This document shows positions 15,577 to 23,323 of a stretch of 24,033 nt of DNA, in pieces. Position 1 is the first letter of the stretch. Each line of letters begins with the position of its first letter. The stretch comes from DATADD01 sp046262355 (GTDB taxonomy: Bacteria; Actinomycetota; CADDZG01; WHSQ01): the NCBI GenBank assembly GCA_046262355.1, contig JBHEMX010000026.1, forward strand, positions 1 through 24,033, given 5' to 3'. The notes below the pieces were generated by a model. The model did not search any database, had not been told where the DNA came from, and was given only the letters and a program-made list of their open reading frames with translations. The translations under genes were made by a program, and so were the position numbers.

Positions 15577-16878
15577 ATGACAGATCAAAGCGCTCTGTTC
15601 GAACGGCACAAGGCCGTCATGCCATCGTGGGTGGCCCTCTACTACGAGGAGCCGATCGCGCTAGAGCGCGGCGACGGGCGCAGGGTGTGGGACGCCGAGG
15701 GAAACGAGTATCTCGATTTCTTCGGAGGCATCCTCACGACGATCTCGGGACACAACATCCCCGACATCGTCGATGCGATCGCGGAGCAGTCCTCGAAGCT
15801 CCTGCACAGCTCGACGCTCTATCTCATCGAGCCGGCGATCGAGCTCGCCGAGGAGATATCCAGGCTGGCTCCGATCGAGAACGCCAAGCTCTTCTTCGTC
15901 GCGTCGGGGACGGAGGCGAACGAGGTCGCCCTCCTGCTCGCTACGACCGTGCGACGCTCCAACCAGATCCTGGCGATGCGCAACAGCTACCACGGGAGGT
16001 CCTTCGCAGCTCTGTCGATCACCGGGAACCGGGGCTGGTCGGCGTCGAGCCTCTCTCCGGTCAACGTGAGCTATGTCGACGGTGTCTATCGCTATCGGAA
16101 CCACTTGGGCCATCTCTCCGACGCCGACTACGTCAAGGCATGGGCGGATGACCTGCGCGACGTCATCGAGACGACCACGTCGGGTGACGTGGCCTGCATG
16201 ATCGCCGAGCCGATCCAAGGGGTCGGCGGCTTCGCGGTGCCTCCAGACGGTTTCTATGGAGCGCTGAGGGAGGTCCTCGACGAATACGGGATCCTCTTCG
16301 TCTCCGACGAGGTCCAGACGGGTTGGGGACGCACCGGAGATCACTTCTGGGGTATCGAGGCGCACGGCGTAACCCCGGACATCATGACCTTCGCCAAGGG
16401 CATCGGGAATGGGCTCAGCATCGGCGGCGTCATCGCGCGTCCCGACCTCATGGACGCCGTCGAGGGCAACTCCATCTCGACCTTCGGCGGGAATCCCCTG
16501 TCGACGACGGCTGCGCTCGCCAATCTCCGCTACATCGTGGACAACGACCTCCAGACGAACGCGCGCAAGATCGGTGAATACCTCATCACCAAGCTGAGAG
16601 ACCTGGCCGAGGAGCACGCCTACATCGGCGACGTGCGCGGCAAGGGTCTCATGATGGCGGTGGAGCTCGTCGAGCCCGGCACGAAGACGCCCGACCCCCC
16701 TGCGGCCACGCGCCTCATGGAGGAGTGCAAGTCGCGCCGACTTCTCGTCGGCAAGGGCGGGCTGTACGGCAACTGCCTGCGGATCGCGCCGCCGCTGTCG
16801 GTCACCCTGGAAGAGGCCGATGAGGCTTACGCGATCATCGCAGAGGCGGTCGAGGTCACAGGAGGAAGCGGCGCATGA
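15577..16878 (+). CDS. class-III pyridoxal-phosphate aminotransferase (AGXT2/beta-alanine-pyruvate type)
   Basis: This 433-aa class-III (omega) aminotransferase shows SGTEAN (110-115, phosphate binding), a YHGR motif (138-141), SDEVQTGWGRTG (243-254) with the cofactor-binding Asp244, and the Schiff-base Lys274 in TFAKGIGNG. The length is normal. It is followed at once by a (methyl)malonate-semialdehyde dehydrogenase, whose start overlaps its stop. The likely substrate is therefore beta-alanine or 3-aminoisobutyrate, giving malonate or methylmalonate semialdehyde with pyruvate or glyoxylate as acceptor. 4-aminobutyrate or another omega-amino acid remains possible; substrate cannot be read from motifs alone. 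Confidence 0.85.
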   Translation: MTDQSALFERHKAVMPSWVALYYEEPIALERGDGRRVWDAEGNEYLDFFGGILTTISGHNIPDIVDAIAEQSSKLLHSSTLYLIEPAIELAEEISRLAPIENAKLFFVASGTEANEVALLLATTVRRSNQILAMRNSYHGRSFAALSITGNRGWSASSLSPVNVSYVDGVYRYRNHLGHLSDADYVKAWADDLRDVIETTTSGDVACMIAEPIQGVGGFAVPPDGFYGALREVLDEYGILFVSDEVQTGWGRTGDHFWGIEAHGVTPDIMTFAKGIGNGLSIGGVIARPDLMDAVEGNSISTFGGNPLSTTAALANLRYIVDNDLQTNARKIGEYLITKLRDLAEEHAYIGDVRGKGLMMAVELVEPGTKTPDPPAATRLMEECKSRRLLVGKGGLYGNCLRIAPPLSVTLEEADEAYAIIAEAVEVTGGSGA

Positions 16879-18368
16879 AGATCATCGAGCACCTCATCGG
16901 AGGCGAACGTATCGACGGCTCGCCGCAGCGGATGGGAGACGTCTACGACCCTGCGACCGGAGAGGTCGGCGGGCGCGTCCCCTTGGCATCCCCCGAGGTC
17001 GTCGATCGCGCCGTCGATGCGGCGGCGCGCGCGTTCGAGAGCTGGCGTCACGTGTCGCTGTCGCAACGTGCGCGCGTCATGTTCGCTTTCCGCGATCTCG
17101 TCGAGCGACACAAGAACGAGCTGGCGCGCGTGATCACCTCCGAGCACGGGAAGGTCGTTTCGGACTCGCATGGAGAGGTGAGCCGCGGCCAGGAGGTCGT
17201 CGAGTTCGCCTGCGGCATCCCTCATCTGCTCAAGGGCGAGTTCGCGGAGAACGTCTCGACGCAGGTCGATTCCTACTCGATCCGTCAGCCGGTGGGCGTG
17301 GTGGCAGGCATCAGCCCGTTCAACTTCCCCGCCATGGTCCCGATGTGGATGTACCCTGTCGCCATCGCGTGCGGCAACACCTTCATCCTCAAGCCCTCCG
17401 AGAAGGATCCCTCCGCGGCTAACTTCGTCGGGGAGCTGTGGGCCGAGGCCGGGCTTCCCGCCGGCGTCTTCAACGTCGTGCACGGCGACAAGGTCGCGGT
17501 CGACCGCCTGCTCGAGCACCCCAAGGTCGCCGCGGTGAGCTCGGTCGGTTCGACGCCTGTGGCGCGCTACATCTACGAGACCGCGGCGCGCCATGCCAAG
17601 CGCGTGCAGGCGCTTGGAGGCGCCAAGAATCACATGGTCGTGCTCCCCGACGCGGACATGAACCTCGCCGCCGATGCGGCGGTGAGCGCCGGATATGGCT
17701 CCTCGGGACAGCGCTGCATGGCGATCTCGACGGTCGTCGCGGTCGGCGACGCCGGCGATGCGCTCCTCGCCAAGCTTGCCGAGCGGATCGAATCGCTCAG
17801 GGTGGGTGCGGGTGACGATCCCGACGCCCAGATGGGTCCCCTAGTTACCGGTCAACATCGCGACAAGGTCGCGTCCTATGTCGAGACCGGCGTACGCGAG
17901 GGCGCGGAGCTTGCGGTCGACGGACGCGACCTCAAGGTCGAGGGCTACGAGAACGGCTTCTTCCTGGGTCCTTGCCTGTTCGATCGGGTCGCGCCGGAGA
18001 TGTCGATCTACAAAGAGGAGATCTTCGGTCCCGTCCTCGTGATGTTGCGCGCCGAGACGTACGACGACGCGATCGGGCTGGTCAACGACAACCCCTATGG
18101 GAACGGCACGGCGGTGTTCACCAACGACGGCGGCGCGGCGCGCAAGTTCGTGCACGAGATCGAGGTCGGGATGGTCGGAGTGAACGTCCCGATCCCCGTG
18201 CCGATGGCGTTCTTCTCGTTCGGCGGATGGAAGGACTCGCTCTTCGGTGACGCGCACGTCCATGGTCCCGAGGGCGTGCGCTTCTACACGCGCGGCAAGG
18301 TGGTCACGAGCAGATGGCCCGATCCAGAGTCCAGAGGCGTCGACCTGGGTTTCCCCAAGAACCGCTAA
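16875..18368 (+). CDS. mmsA: CoA-acylating methylmalonate-semialdehyde dehydrogenase
   Basis: This 497-aa aldehyde dehydrogenase shows GISPFNFPAMVPMWM (145-159), the cofactor region KPSEKDP (173-179), GSTPVARYI, LGGAKNHMVVLPDAD (248-261) and the catalytic Cys281 in GSSGQRCMA. The general base Glu of ordinary aldehyde dehydrogenases is replaced in LGGAKNH, as in the CoA-dependent MMSDH family (IolA/MmsA), which converts methylmalonate or malonate semialdehyde to propionyl- or acetyl-CoA with NAD. The ATG at 16875 overlaps the stop of the aminotransferase gene (ATGA), so the pair is translationally coupled. The role fits beta-alanine, uracil/thymine or valine breakdown. Confidence 0.93.
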   Translation: MKIIEHLIGGERIDGSPQRMGDVYDPATGEVGGRVPLASPEVVDRAVDAAARAFESWRHVSLSQRARVMFAFRDLVERHKNELARVITSEHGKVVSDSHGEVSRGQEVVEFACGIPHLLKGEFAENVSTQVDSYSIRQPVGVVAGISPFNFPAMVPMWMYPVAIACGNTFILKPSEKDPSAANFVGELWAEAGLPAGVFNVVHGDKVAVDRLLEHPKVAAVSSVGSTPVARYIYETAARHAKRVQALGGAKNHMVVLPDADMNLAADAAVSAGYGSSGQRCMAISTVVAVGDAGDALLAKLAERIESLRVGAGDDPDAQMGPLVTGQHRDKVASYVETGVREGAELAVDGRDLKVEGYENGFFLGPCLFDRVAPEMSIYKEEIFGPVLVMLRAETYDDAIGLVNDNPYGNGTAVFTNDGGAARKFVHEIEVGMVGVNVPIPVPMAFFSFGGWKDSLFGDAHVHGPEGVRFYTRGKVVTSRWPDPESRGVDLGFPKNR

Positions 18369-18372
18369 CGGC

Positions 18373-18397
18373 CGGCCCCCCGACTCGATGGGGGCCG
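18373..18397 (+). terminator. hairpin after mmsA without a U-tract
   Basis: CGGCCCCC (18373-18380) pairs with GGGGGCCG (18390-18397), an 8-bp G/C stem around a 9-nt loop, a few bases after the mmsA stop. No T-run follows, so it may be a weak or factor-assisted terminator. It lies just upstream of the promoter of the radical SAM gene. Confidence 0.5.
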
Positions 18398-18417
18398 ATC
18401 ACGTGGGCGCGCACTAC

Positions 18418-18431
18418 CGAACGTACGTTCT
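18418..18431. promoter_or_regulatory. SOS box (LexA operator)
   Basis: CGAACGTACGTTCT contains the perfect 12-bp palindrome GAAC-GTAC-GTTC (18419-18430). It fits the Gram-positive SOS box consensus CGAACRNRYGTTYC at 13 of 14 positions. It abuts the -10 hexamer of the radical SAM gene, so bound LexA would block RNA polymerase. LexA itself is not in the window. Confidence 0.75.
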
Positions 18432-18443
18432 ATGATGTCTCTA
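18431..18443 (+). promoter_or_regulatory. leaderless promoter of the radical SAM gene
   Basis: TATGAT (18431-18436, five of six consensus bases) is followed by six bases and then the ATG at 18443, so transcription should begin at the start codon. No SD is present, which agrees with a leaderless mRNA, a common form in Actinobacteria. The -35 region is poor. Confidence 0.65.
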
Positions 18444-19435
18444 TGGCCGGCGAGAAGCTATTCGAGTTACGCAGGCGCACGTTCGACACCCCGCACTTCC
18501 GCGGGATCGAGTTCATCGAGGTCGAGGCGAAGTCGATCATCAACCAGGTGCCCGGCTCGTACCTGCCCTTCAACTGGACCATCAATCCCTACAGAGGCTG
18601 TTCCCATGCGTGCTCCTACTGCTTTGCTCGCGTCACGCACACCTACATGGACCTCGACGCGGGGCGCGACTTCGAGACCAAGATCGTGGTCAAGGTCAAC
18701 GCTCCTGAGCTTCTGCGCAGGGAGCTGCGGGCGAAGCGCTGGAAGGGCGAACACGTCGCCATGGGCACCGCGACCGACCCGTATCAGCGCGCCGAGGGCC
18801 GCTACAAGATCATGCCGAGGATCATCCGGACGCTGGCCGAGGTCGGCAACCCGTTCTCGATCCTCACCAAGGGCACCCTCATCTTGCGCGACCTCGAGCT
18901 GCTCTCGGAGGCGGCGCGGATCACGCAGGTCTCGACGGCGCTGTCGATAGGGACGCTCGACGACGACGCGTGGCGCAAGAGCGAGCCTGGGACGCCGCAT
19001 CCGCGCAAGAGGATCGAGGCGGTCGCCAAGCTGAACGTCGCCGGGATCGCTTGCGGGGTCATGGTCGCACCGGTCCTGCCCGGGATCAGCGACTCCCCGA
19101 AGCAGCTGCGCGAGGTCGTGATCGCAGCACTCGACGCGGGCGCGACGCACGTCTCGCCCATCCTGCTGCACCTGAGACCGGGCGTCAAAGACGTCTACAT
19201 GACCTGGCTGGAGGACAACTATCCCGACCTCGTGCCTCGCTACACCGACATGTACAAGCGCTCGGCGTACGCCTCGGCCCGCCACAAGCAAGATCTCGCG
19301 GACAGCATCGATCGGATCCTGCGTGACAACGGGGGCCGCAGGCCACGCCGCTCCCCCGACAACGCGCCCAGGTGGCGCGCCCGGCGGCGCGAGATCGCTT
19401 CCATCACGCAGACGGAGCAGCTCAAGCTTCTGTGA
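18443..19435 (+). CDS. Rv2578c-family radical SAM protein (SplB-like)
   Basis: This 330-aa radical SAM protein has the cluster motif C53-xxx-C57-xx-C60 (GCSHACSYCFAR), which binds a 4Fe-4S cluster that cleaves S-adenosylmethionine. Other family features are NWTINPYRGC, MGTATDPYQRAE, ILTKG, VSTALSIGTLDDD and VMVAPVLPGISD. It belongs to the COG1533 group (SplB-like, often labelled DNA repair photolyase) and matches the actinobacterial Rv2578c subgroup. The substrate is unknown. The ATG is fixed by the leaderless promoter and by loss of coding character upstream. The LexA operator directly upstream suggests induction by DNA damage, which supports a role in DNA repair or the damage response; this is inference. 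It converges with htpX. Confidence 0.9.
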   Translation: MAGEKLFELRRRTFDTPHFRGIEFIEVEAKSIINQVPGSYLPFNWTINPYRGCSHACSYCFARVTHTYMDLDAGRDFETKIVVKVNAPELLRRELRAKRWKGEHVAMGTATDPYQRAEGRYKIMPRIIRTLAEVGNPFSILTKGTLILRDLELLSEAARITQVSTALSIGTLDDDAWRKSEPGTPHPRKRIEAVAKLNVAGIACGVMVAPVLPGISDSPKQLREVVIAALDAGATHVSPILLHLRPGVKDVYMTWLEDNYPDLVPRYTDMYKRSAYASARHKQDLADSIDRILRDNGGRRPRRSPDNAPRWRARRREIASITQTEQLKLL

Positions 19436-19490
19436 TCTTGCTCGGCGCCTAATGGGTAGCGTTATCCGCCACTCAGGCGCACTCGTGCGG

Positions 19491-20339
19491 TCAGCGGCTC
19501 CAGCCGCGCAGACGCGCGATGCGCTCCTCGACCGGTGGATGCGTGAGGAAGAGGCTCTTGAATGCGACGTTGCGCCCGGTGAGTGGGTTCACGATGTACA
19601 TCGTTGCGTGAGCCGGGTCGACGTTCATCGGTATCCGCTTGGCGCCGGCGTGGAGCTTCTCGAGGGCACGGGCGAGCGGCTCTCCGCTGCCCGCCATCTG
19701 GGCGCCGTTGCGGTCCGCCTCGAACTCGCGCGACCTGGACACCGCCATCTGCAGGAAGAATGCCGCGATCGGCGCAAGCAGCGCCATGGCGAGCATCGTC
19801 ACGCCTCCGCCCTCGCGGTCGTCGCGACCCCCGCCGAACATCGCTCCCCACATCACCATGCGAGCGAGGAAGGTGATGCCCATCGCAACCGCGGCCGCGA
19901 CGGAGCCGATGAGGATGTCGCGGTTGCGCACATGCGCCAGCTCGTGTGCAAGCACGCCGCGCAGCTCATCTTCGTTGAGGAGTTGCATGATGCCCTGCGT
20001 GACCGCAACCACGGCGTGCTTGTCGTTTCGTCCGGTGGCGAACGCATTGGGCTGCGGATTGGGAGTCATGTAGAGGCGCGGCATGGGCATGTTCGCCGCG
20101 AGCGTCAGTTGACGCATGATGCGATAGAGCTGTGGCGCTTGCTGTTCGGACACGGGTTGAGCCCGCGCCGCCTTGATCGCGATCTTGTCGCTGAACCAGT
20201 AGGACCCTCCAACGAAGAGCAGGCCTATGGCGAGCCCGATCAAGGCCCCGCCGCGCGGGAACAGCGCCTCTCCGGCGAGGATCAGGATGCCGCCCAGAGC
20301 GGCCAGGAGCACGTAGGTCTTGATTGTGTTCTTGCTCAT
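19491..20339 (-). CDS. htpX: HtpX-like membrane zinc metalloprotease
   Basis: This 282-aa M48-family protease has two N-terminal membrane helices (about 8-23 and 32-48), the zinc motif HELAH (132-136) with catalytic Glu133, the third ligand in SREFEAD (about 203-209) and two further membrane helices (about 143-167 and 180-200). HtpX degrades damaged or misfolded membrane proteins and is usually stress-linked. The ATG at 20339 is chosen because the protein then starts MSKNTIKTY and a -10-like CATAAT lies six bases upstream, indicating a leaderless mRNA. It is divergent from dgcA with 16 bp between start codons. Confidence 0.92.
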   Translation of the reverse strand: MSKNTIKTYVLLAALGGILILAGEALFPRGGALIGLAIGLLFVGGSYWFSDKIAIKAARAQPVSEQQAPQLYRIMRQLTLAANMPMPRLYMTPNPQPNAFATGRNDKHAVVAVTQGIMQLLNEDELRGVLAHELAHVRNRDILIGSVAAAVAMGITFLARMVMWGAMFGGGRDDREGGGVTMLAMALLAPIAAFFLQMAVSRSREFEADRNGAQMAGSGEPLARALEKLHAGAKRIPMNVDPAHATMYIVNPLTGRNVAFKSLFLTHPPVEERIARLRGWSR

Positions 20340-20344
20340 GAGGT

Positions 20345-20351
20345 CATTATG
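20345..20351. promoter_or_regulatory. shared -10 core of a divergent leaderless promoter pair
   Basis: The AT-rich core CATTATG reads CATTAT (20345-20350) toward dgcA, five bases before its GTG, and CATAAT (20346-20351, minus strand) toward htpX, six bases before its ATG. The two genes appear to use overlapping -10 elements on opposite strands. No SD is seen for either gene. Confidence 0.5.
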
Positions 20352-20355
20352 TGAC

Positions 20356-21372
20356 GTGGCACGAGCTAAGTGGACCCTCGACGTCTCGATCCTCGAGTTG
20401 CCCCTAGCGGAGCGCTTCACGATCGCCACCGAGTCGTGGGATGCCGCGCGCAACGTCTTCGTCAGGCTCGGGTACGACGGCATCACAGGGGTCGGAGAAG
20501 TCAGCCCCGGTGGCCGCTGGGAAGAAACGCCCGAGTCGGTTGAGGCTGAGCTTCAAGCGGTGGACCTCGACGCGCTCTCGGGTCCCTTCGACATCGAAGG
20601 GATCTCGACGCTGCTCCCCGCCGGGTCGGCGCGCTGTGCGCTCGACATCGCGCTGCACGACCTCGCCGCGAAGCTCGCGGCGTTGTCCGTGGCCGAGCTT
20701 CTCGGTCTCGGCGCGAGGCCGTTGCCGGTCACGTCGGTAACCGTCCCGATCGCCGAGGTCCATCGCATGGCGGCGCGCGCCAGGGCGCTGTCCGACCATC
20801 CCGTCCTCAAGATGAAGCTCGGCTTCGAGGGCGACGTCGATGCCGTGCGGGTGGTCCGCAGGGCCTACGACGGCGCGCTGCGCGTGGACGCCAACGAGGG
20901 CTGGAGCGTCGAGGAGGCGCCGGAGCGGCTCAAGGCGCTCGAGCCGTTCGACATCGAGCTCTGCGAGCAGCCGATCCGCGCGGGCTACCTCGAGGCCCTG
21001 CGACGCGTCACTGAGTCCACGTCGATACCCATCTTCGCCGACGAGGACGTCGGAACCTCGGCCGACGTGGCACGCCTCCACGGGATCGTCGACGGGGTCA
21101 ACCTCAAGCTGCGCAAGGCCGGCGGGATACGGGAGACGGTCAAGGCGATGGCGACGGCGCGCGCCCAAGGTATGAGGGTGATGCTCGGATGTGATCTCGA
21201 GTCGGGCGTCGCGGCAACCGCGCAGGCATCGGTCGCCTCCCTGGTGGATCACGCGGACCTCGACGGTCCCCTGTTGCTTGCCGAAGACCCCTACCCCGGA
21301 GTCACCTACTCGAGGGGAACGATGGCTCTGCCGGAGGGTCCGGGCCTGGGCCTGCGACGGTCGCCGCCGTGA
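20356..21372 (+). CDS. dgcA: enolase-superfamily N-acetyl-D-glutamate racemase / dipeptide epimerase
   Basis: This 338-aa protein of the muconate-lactonising subgroup of the enolase superfamily shows KMK (152-154, catalytic KxK), metal ligands Asp178 (RVDAN), Glu204 (CEQP) and Asp229 (FADED), the second base Lys251 (NLKLRKAGG) and the closing motif MLGCDLESG (276-283). These features are typical of dipeptide (L-Ala-D/L-Glu) epimerases. Coupling to a DUF1611 gene points to the DgcA type, proposed to racemise N-acetyl-D-glutamate during D-glutamate breakdown. The GTG at 20356 begins the conserved strand WTLDVSILELPL. It overlaps dgcN as GTGA. Peptidoglycan-peptide recycling is the alternative role. 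Confidence 0.85.
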   Translation: MARAKWTLDVSILELPLAERFTIATESWDAARNVFVRLGYDGITGVGEVSPGGRWEETPESVEAELQAVDLDALSGPFDIEGISTLLPAGSARCALDIALHDLAAKLAALSVAELLGLGARPLPVTSVTVPIAEVHRMAARARALSDHPVLKMKLGFEGDVDAVRVVRRAYDGALRVDANEGWSVEEAPERLKALEPFDIELCEQPIRAGYLEALRRVTESTSIPIFADEDVGTSADVARLHGIVDGVNLKLRKAGGIRETVKAMATARAQGMRVMLGCDLESGVAATAQASVASLVDHADLDGPLLLAEDPYPGVTYSRGTMALPEGPGLGLRRSPP

Positions 21373-22424
21373 GCACCGGGCGGGCGTGGGTCGTGCTCAC
21401 CGACGGCTACCTCACGTCGCGCAATGCCAAGACCGCACACGGTGTGATCCGCTACGGGCATGATCCGGTGGTCGCGGTGCTCGACCGCGAGCATGCGGGC
21501 CGCTCGCTGCTCGAGGTCGCGCCGGACCTCGGCAGCGATGCTCCTATCGTCGGCTCTCTCGCCGAGGCCATGTCGCTCGCGCCCACGTCCCTGCTTCTCG
21601 GCGTCGCCACGGCAGGGGGATGGATCCCGGAGCATTGGAGGTCGTGGGTCGTGGAGGCGATCGAGAGGGGCCTGGAGGTGGCCAACGGGCTTCACCGCTT
21701 CCTCCGGGACGACAAGGCGCTCGTGCGTCTGGCGCGCACCCATCGGGCGACACTGTGGGACGTGCGCGACCCGCCGGCTGACATCCCCCTGTTCAGCGGG
21801 CGCAGCATCGGCATCCCCAAGCGGACCGTGCTCACGGTCGGCAGCGACTGCGCGGTCGGCAAGATGACGGTGTCTCTGGAGCTTGCCGCGGCTGCACACG
21901 GCGCGGGCGTCTCGTCGCAGTTCATCGCGACGGGCCAGACCGGCATCCTCATAGCCGGGGGAGGGATCGCCGTCGACAGGGTCATCTCGGACTTCGTGGC
22001 GGGTGCCGCCGAGCGGCTCGTGTGCGAAACCCATCCCTCCTCAGACGTGCTCTTCGTCGAGGGACAGGGAAGCCTGTGGCATCCGGCGTACTCGGCCGTG
22101 ACGCTCGGGCTGCTACACGGATCCGCGCCGCACGTCCTGGTGCTCTGTCACCAGGCCGGTAGGATCGCCATCGAGGAGCCGCCGTATACGGCGCTTCCTC
22201 CACTCGCCGAGATGGTGCGCGTCTACGAAGATGCGGCGGCGACGGTGCGTCCGGCCAAGGTCGCCTGCATCGCGGTCAACTGCGGGGGTCTTCCCGACGA
22301 CGAGGCGCGCCGCACGGTCACCGCGATCGAGCGCGAGTTGGATCTTCCCGCCGGTGACGTGCTCGGCGGCGATGCGCCGAAGCTGTGGGATGCCGTCGCC
22401 GCCGCCCTGCCGGAGCGCCGCTGA
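21369..22424 (+). CDS. dgcN: DUF1611 protein, DgcN-type D-glutamate N-acetyltransferase
   Basis: This 351-aa DUF1611-family protein has an N-terminal Rossmann-like domain (about 1-150, with GVATAGGWIP at 78-87) and a P-loop domain starting at GSDCAVGKMT (158-167), followed by FIATGQTGILIAGGG and VEGQGSLWHPAYS. DUF1611 proteins are nearly always paired with the dipeptide epimerase; one member, DgcN, was described as acetylating D-glutamate before DgcA epimerises it. The pair here is translationally coupled (GTGA), which supports the same pathway. The assignment rests on family and neighbourhood, not on substrate-specific residues. Confidence 0.82.
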   Translation: MSTGRAWVVLTDGYLTSRNAKTAHGVIRYGHDPVVAVLDREHAGRSLLEVAPDLGSDAPIVGSLAEAMSLAPTSLLLGVATAGGWIPEHWRSWVVEAIERGLEVANGLHRFLRDDKALVRLARTHRATLWDVRDPPADIPLFSGRSIGIPKRTVLTVGSDCAVGKMTVSLELAAAAHGAGVSSQFIATGQTGILIAGGGIAVDRVISDFVAGAAERLVCETHPSSDVLFVEGQGSLWHPAYSAVTLGLLHGSAPHVLVLCHQAGRIAIEEPPYTALPPLAEMVRVYEDAAATVRPAKVACIAVNCGGLPDDEARRTVTAIERELDLPAGDVLGGDAPKLWDAVAAALPERR

Positions 22425-22466
22425 CGGAGTAGAACACGCCGGCGGCCGATGGCCCTCGCGAGAGCC

Positions 22467-22535
22467 GTTGGCCATGCCGGGGCACCGGCCATGCCGGGGA
22501 GCCGCTGCCGGGCATGCCGGGGGGCCGCTGTCGGG
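22467..22535. repeat. GC-rich degenerate tandem repeat between convergent genes
   Basis: The unit GCCATGCCGGGG occurs at 22471-22482 and 22488-22499, with a variant GGCATGCCGGGG at 22511-22522; GCCGCTGYCGGG follows the last two. Spacing is 17 and 23 nt. A hairpin-forming segment (GGCCCTCGCGAGAGCC, 22451-22466) precedes it. The stretch separates the ends of dgcN and the methyltransferase gene and may act as a bidirectional stop for transcription. Confidence 0.5.
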
Positions 22536-22585
22536 CTGGCGCCCCGCGACCCGAGCTCCTGAGACACGCGCCCGTTGCTGATGCG

Positions 22586-23260
22586 CTATGGGTCTGCGAC
22601 GACGAGCGCGAGAGCGAAGCCGTCGTAGCCCTTGCTGCCCACCGTCTGGATCGCCGTGGCGCTCACGCGCGGCTCGGCGGCGAGCAGCTCGTTGAAGCGC
22701 CGGATCCCGTGGACGTTGGGGTCGCTGCCGGTGCCGTCGAGCACCGCTCCGTCGCGCACGACGTTGTCGGCGACGATCAGGGTGCCGCGGCGGGAGAGCC
22801 TGAGGGCGCATGCCAGGTAGTTCGGATCGTTCGGCTTGTCGGCGTCGACGAAGATCAGGTCGAAGGGACCGCGGCCCTCGGCCTCGAGCTGCGCAAGCGT
22901 ATCCAACGCCGGTCCGAGCCGCAGTTCGACGACGTCGGACAGACCGGCTCGGGCGAGGTTGGTGGAGGCGACCGCGGCGTGGTCGGGGTCCACCTCCAGA
23001 GTGATCAGGCGGCCTCCGGCCGGAAGTGCTCGCGCGAGCCAGATCGTGCTGATGCCGCCGAGCGTGCCGATCTCCAGGATCGTGCGCGCTCCTTGGACCC
23101 GCGCGAGGAGCTGCAGCAGCTTGCCCTGGACCGGCGTCACCTCGTGCGACGGAAGCCCTGCAGCCGCCCCGGCCCGAAGCGCTGCATCCAGCGCGGGATC
23201 GGGCGCCACGAGCAGGTCGGCGATGTAGCGGTCGACCGCGCTCCAGCGCTCCTGCGTCAT
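22586..23260 (-). CDS. class I SAM-dependent O-methyltransferase (COG4122 type)
   Basis: This 224-aa protein of the catechol-O-methyltransferase/caffeoyl-CoA family shows the SAM-binding motif LEIGTLGGISTIWLA (62-76), ITLEVDPDHA (about 86-95), the metal-binding DADK in FDLIFVDADKPND, VADNVVRDG and the C-terminal KGYDGFALALV. These divalent-metal-dependent enzymes methylate catechols or related small molecules; the substrate here is unknown. The ATG at 23260 follows an SD-like AAGGGAAGG. The downstream neighbour converges from the other strand and the upstream neighbour is a membrane protein on the same strand, so context does not add to the function. Confidence 0.9.
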   Translation of the reverse strand: MTQERWSAVDRYIADLLVAPDPALDAALRAGAAAGLPSHEVTPVQGKLLQLLARVQGARTILEIGTLGGISTIWLARALPAGGRLITLEVDPDHAAVASTNLARAGLSDVVELRLGPALDTLAQLEAEGRGPFDLIFVDADKPNDPNYLACALRLSRRGTLIVADNVVRDGAVLDGTGSDPNVHGIRRFNELLAAEPRVSATAIQTVGSKGYDGFALALVVADP

Positions 23261-23323
23261 GATCCTTCCCTTCGTTGCGGTCTCGCCGCGTCGTCATGAC
23301 TTGACCGCTCGGCCCACTCGGAT

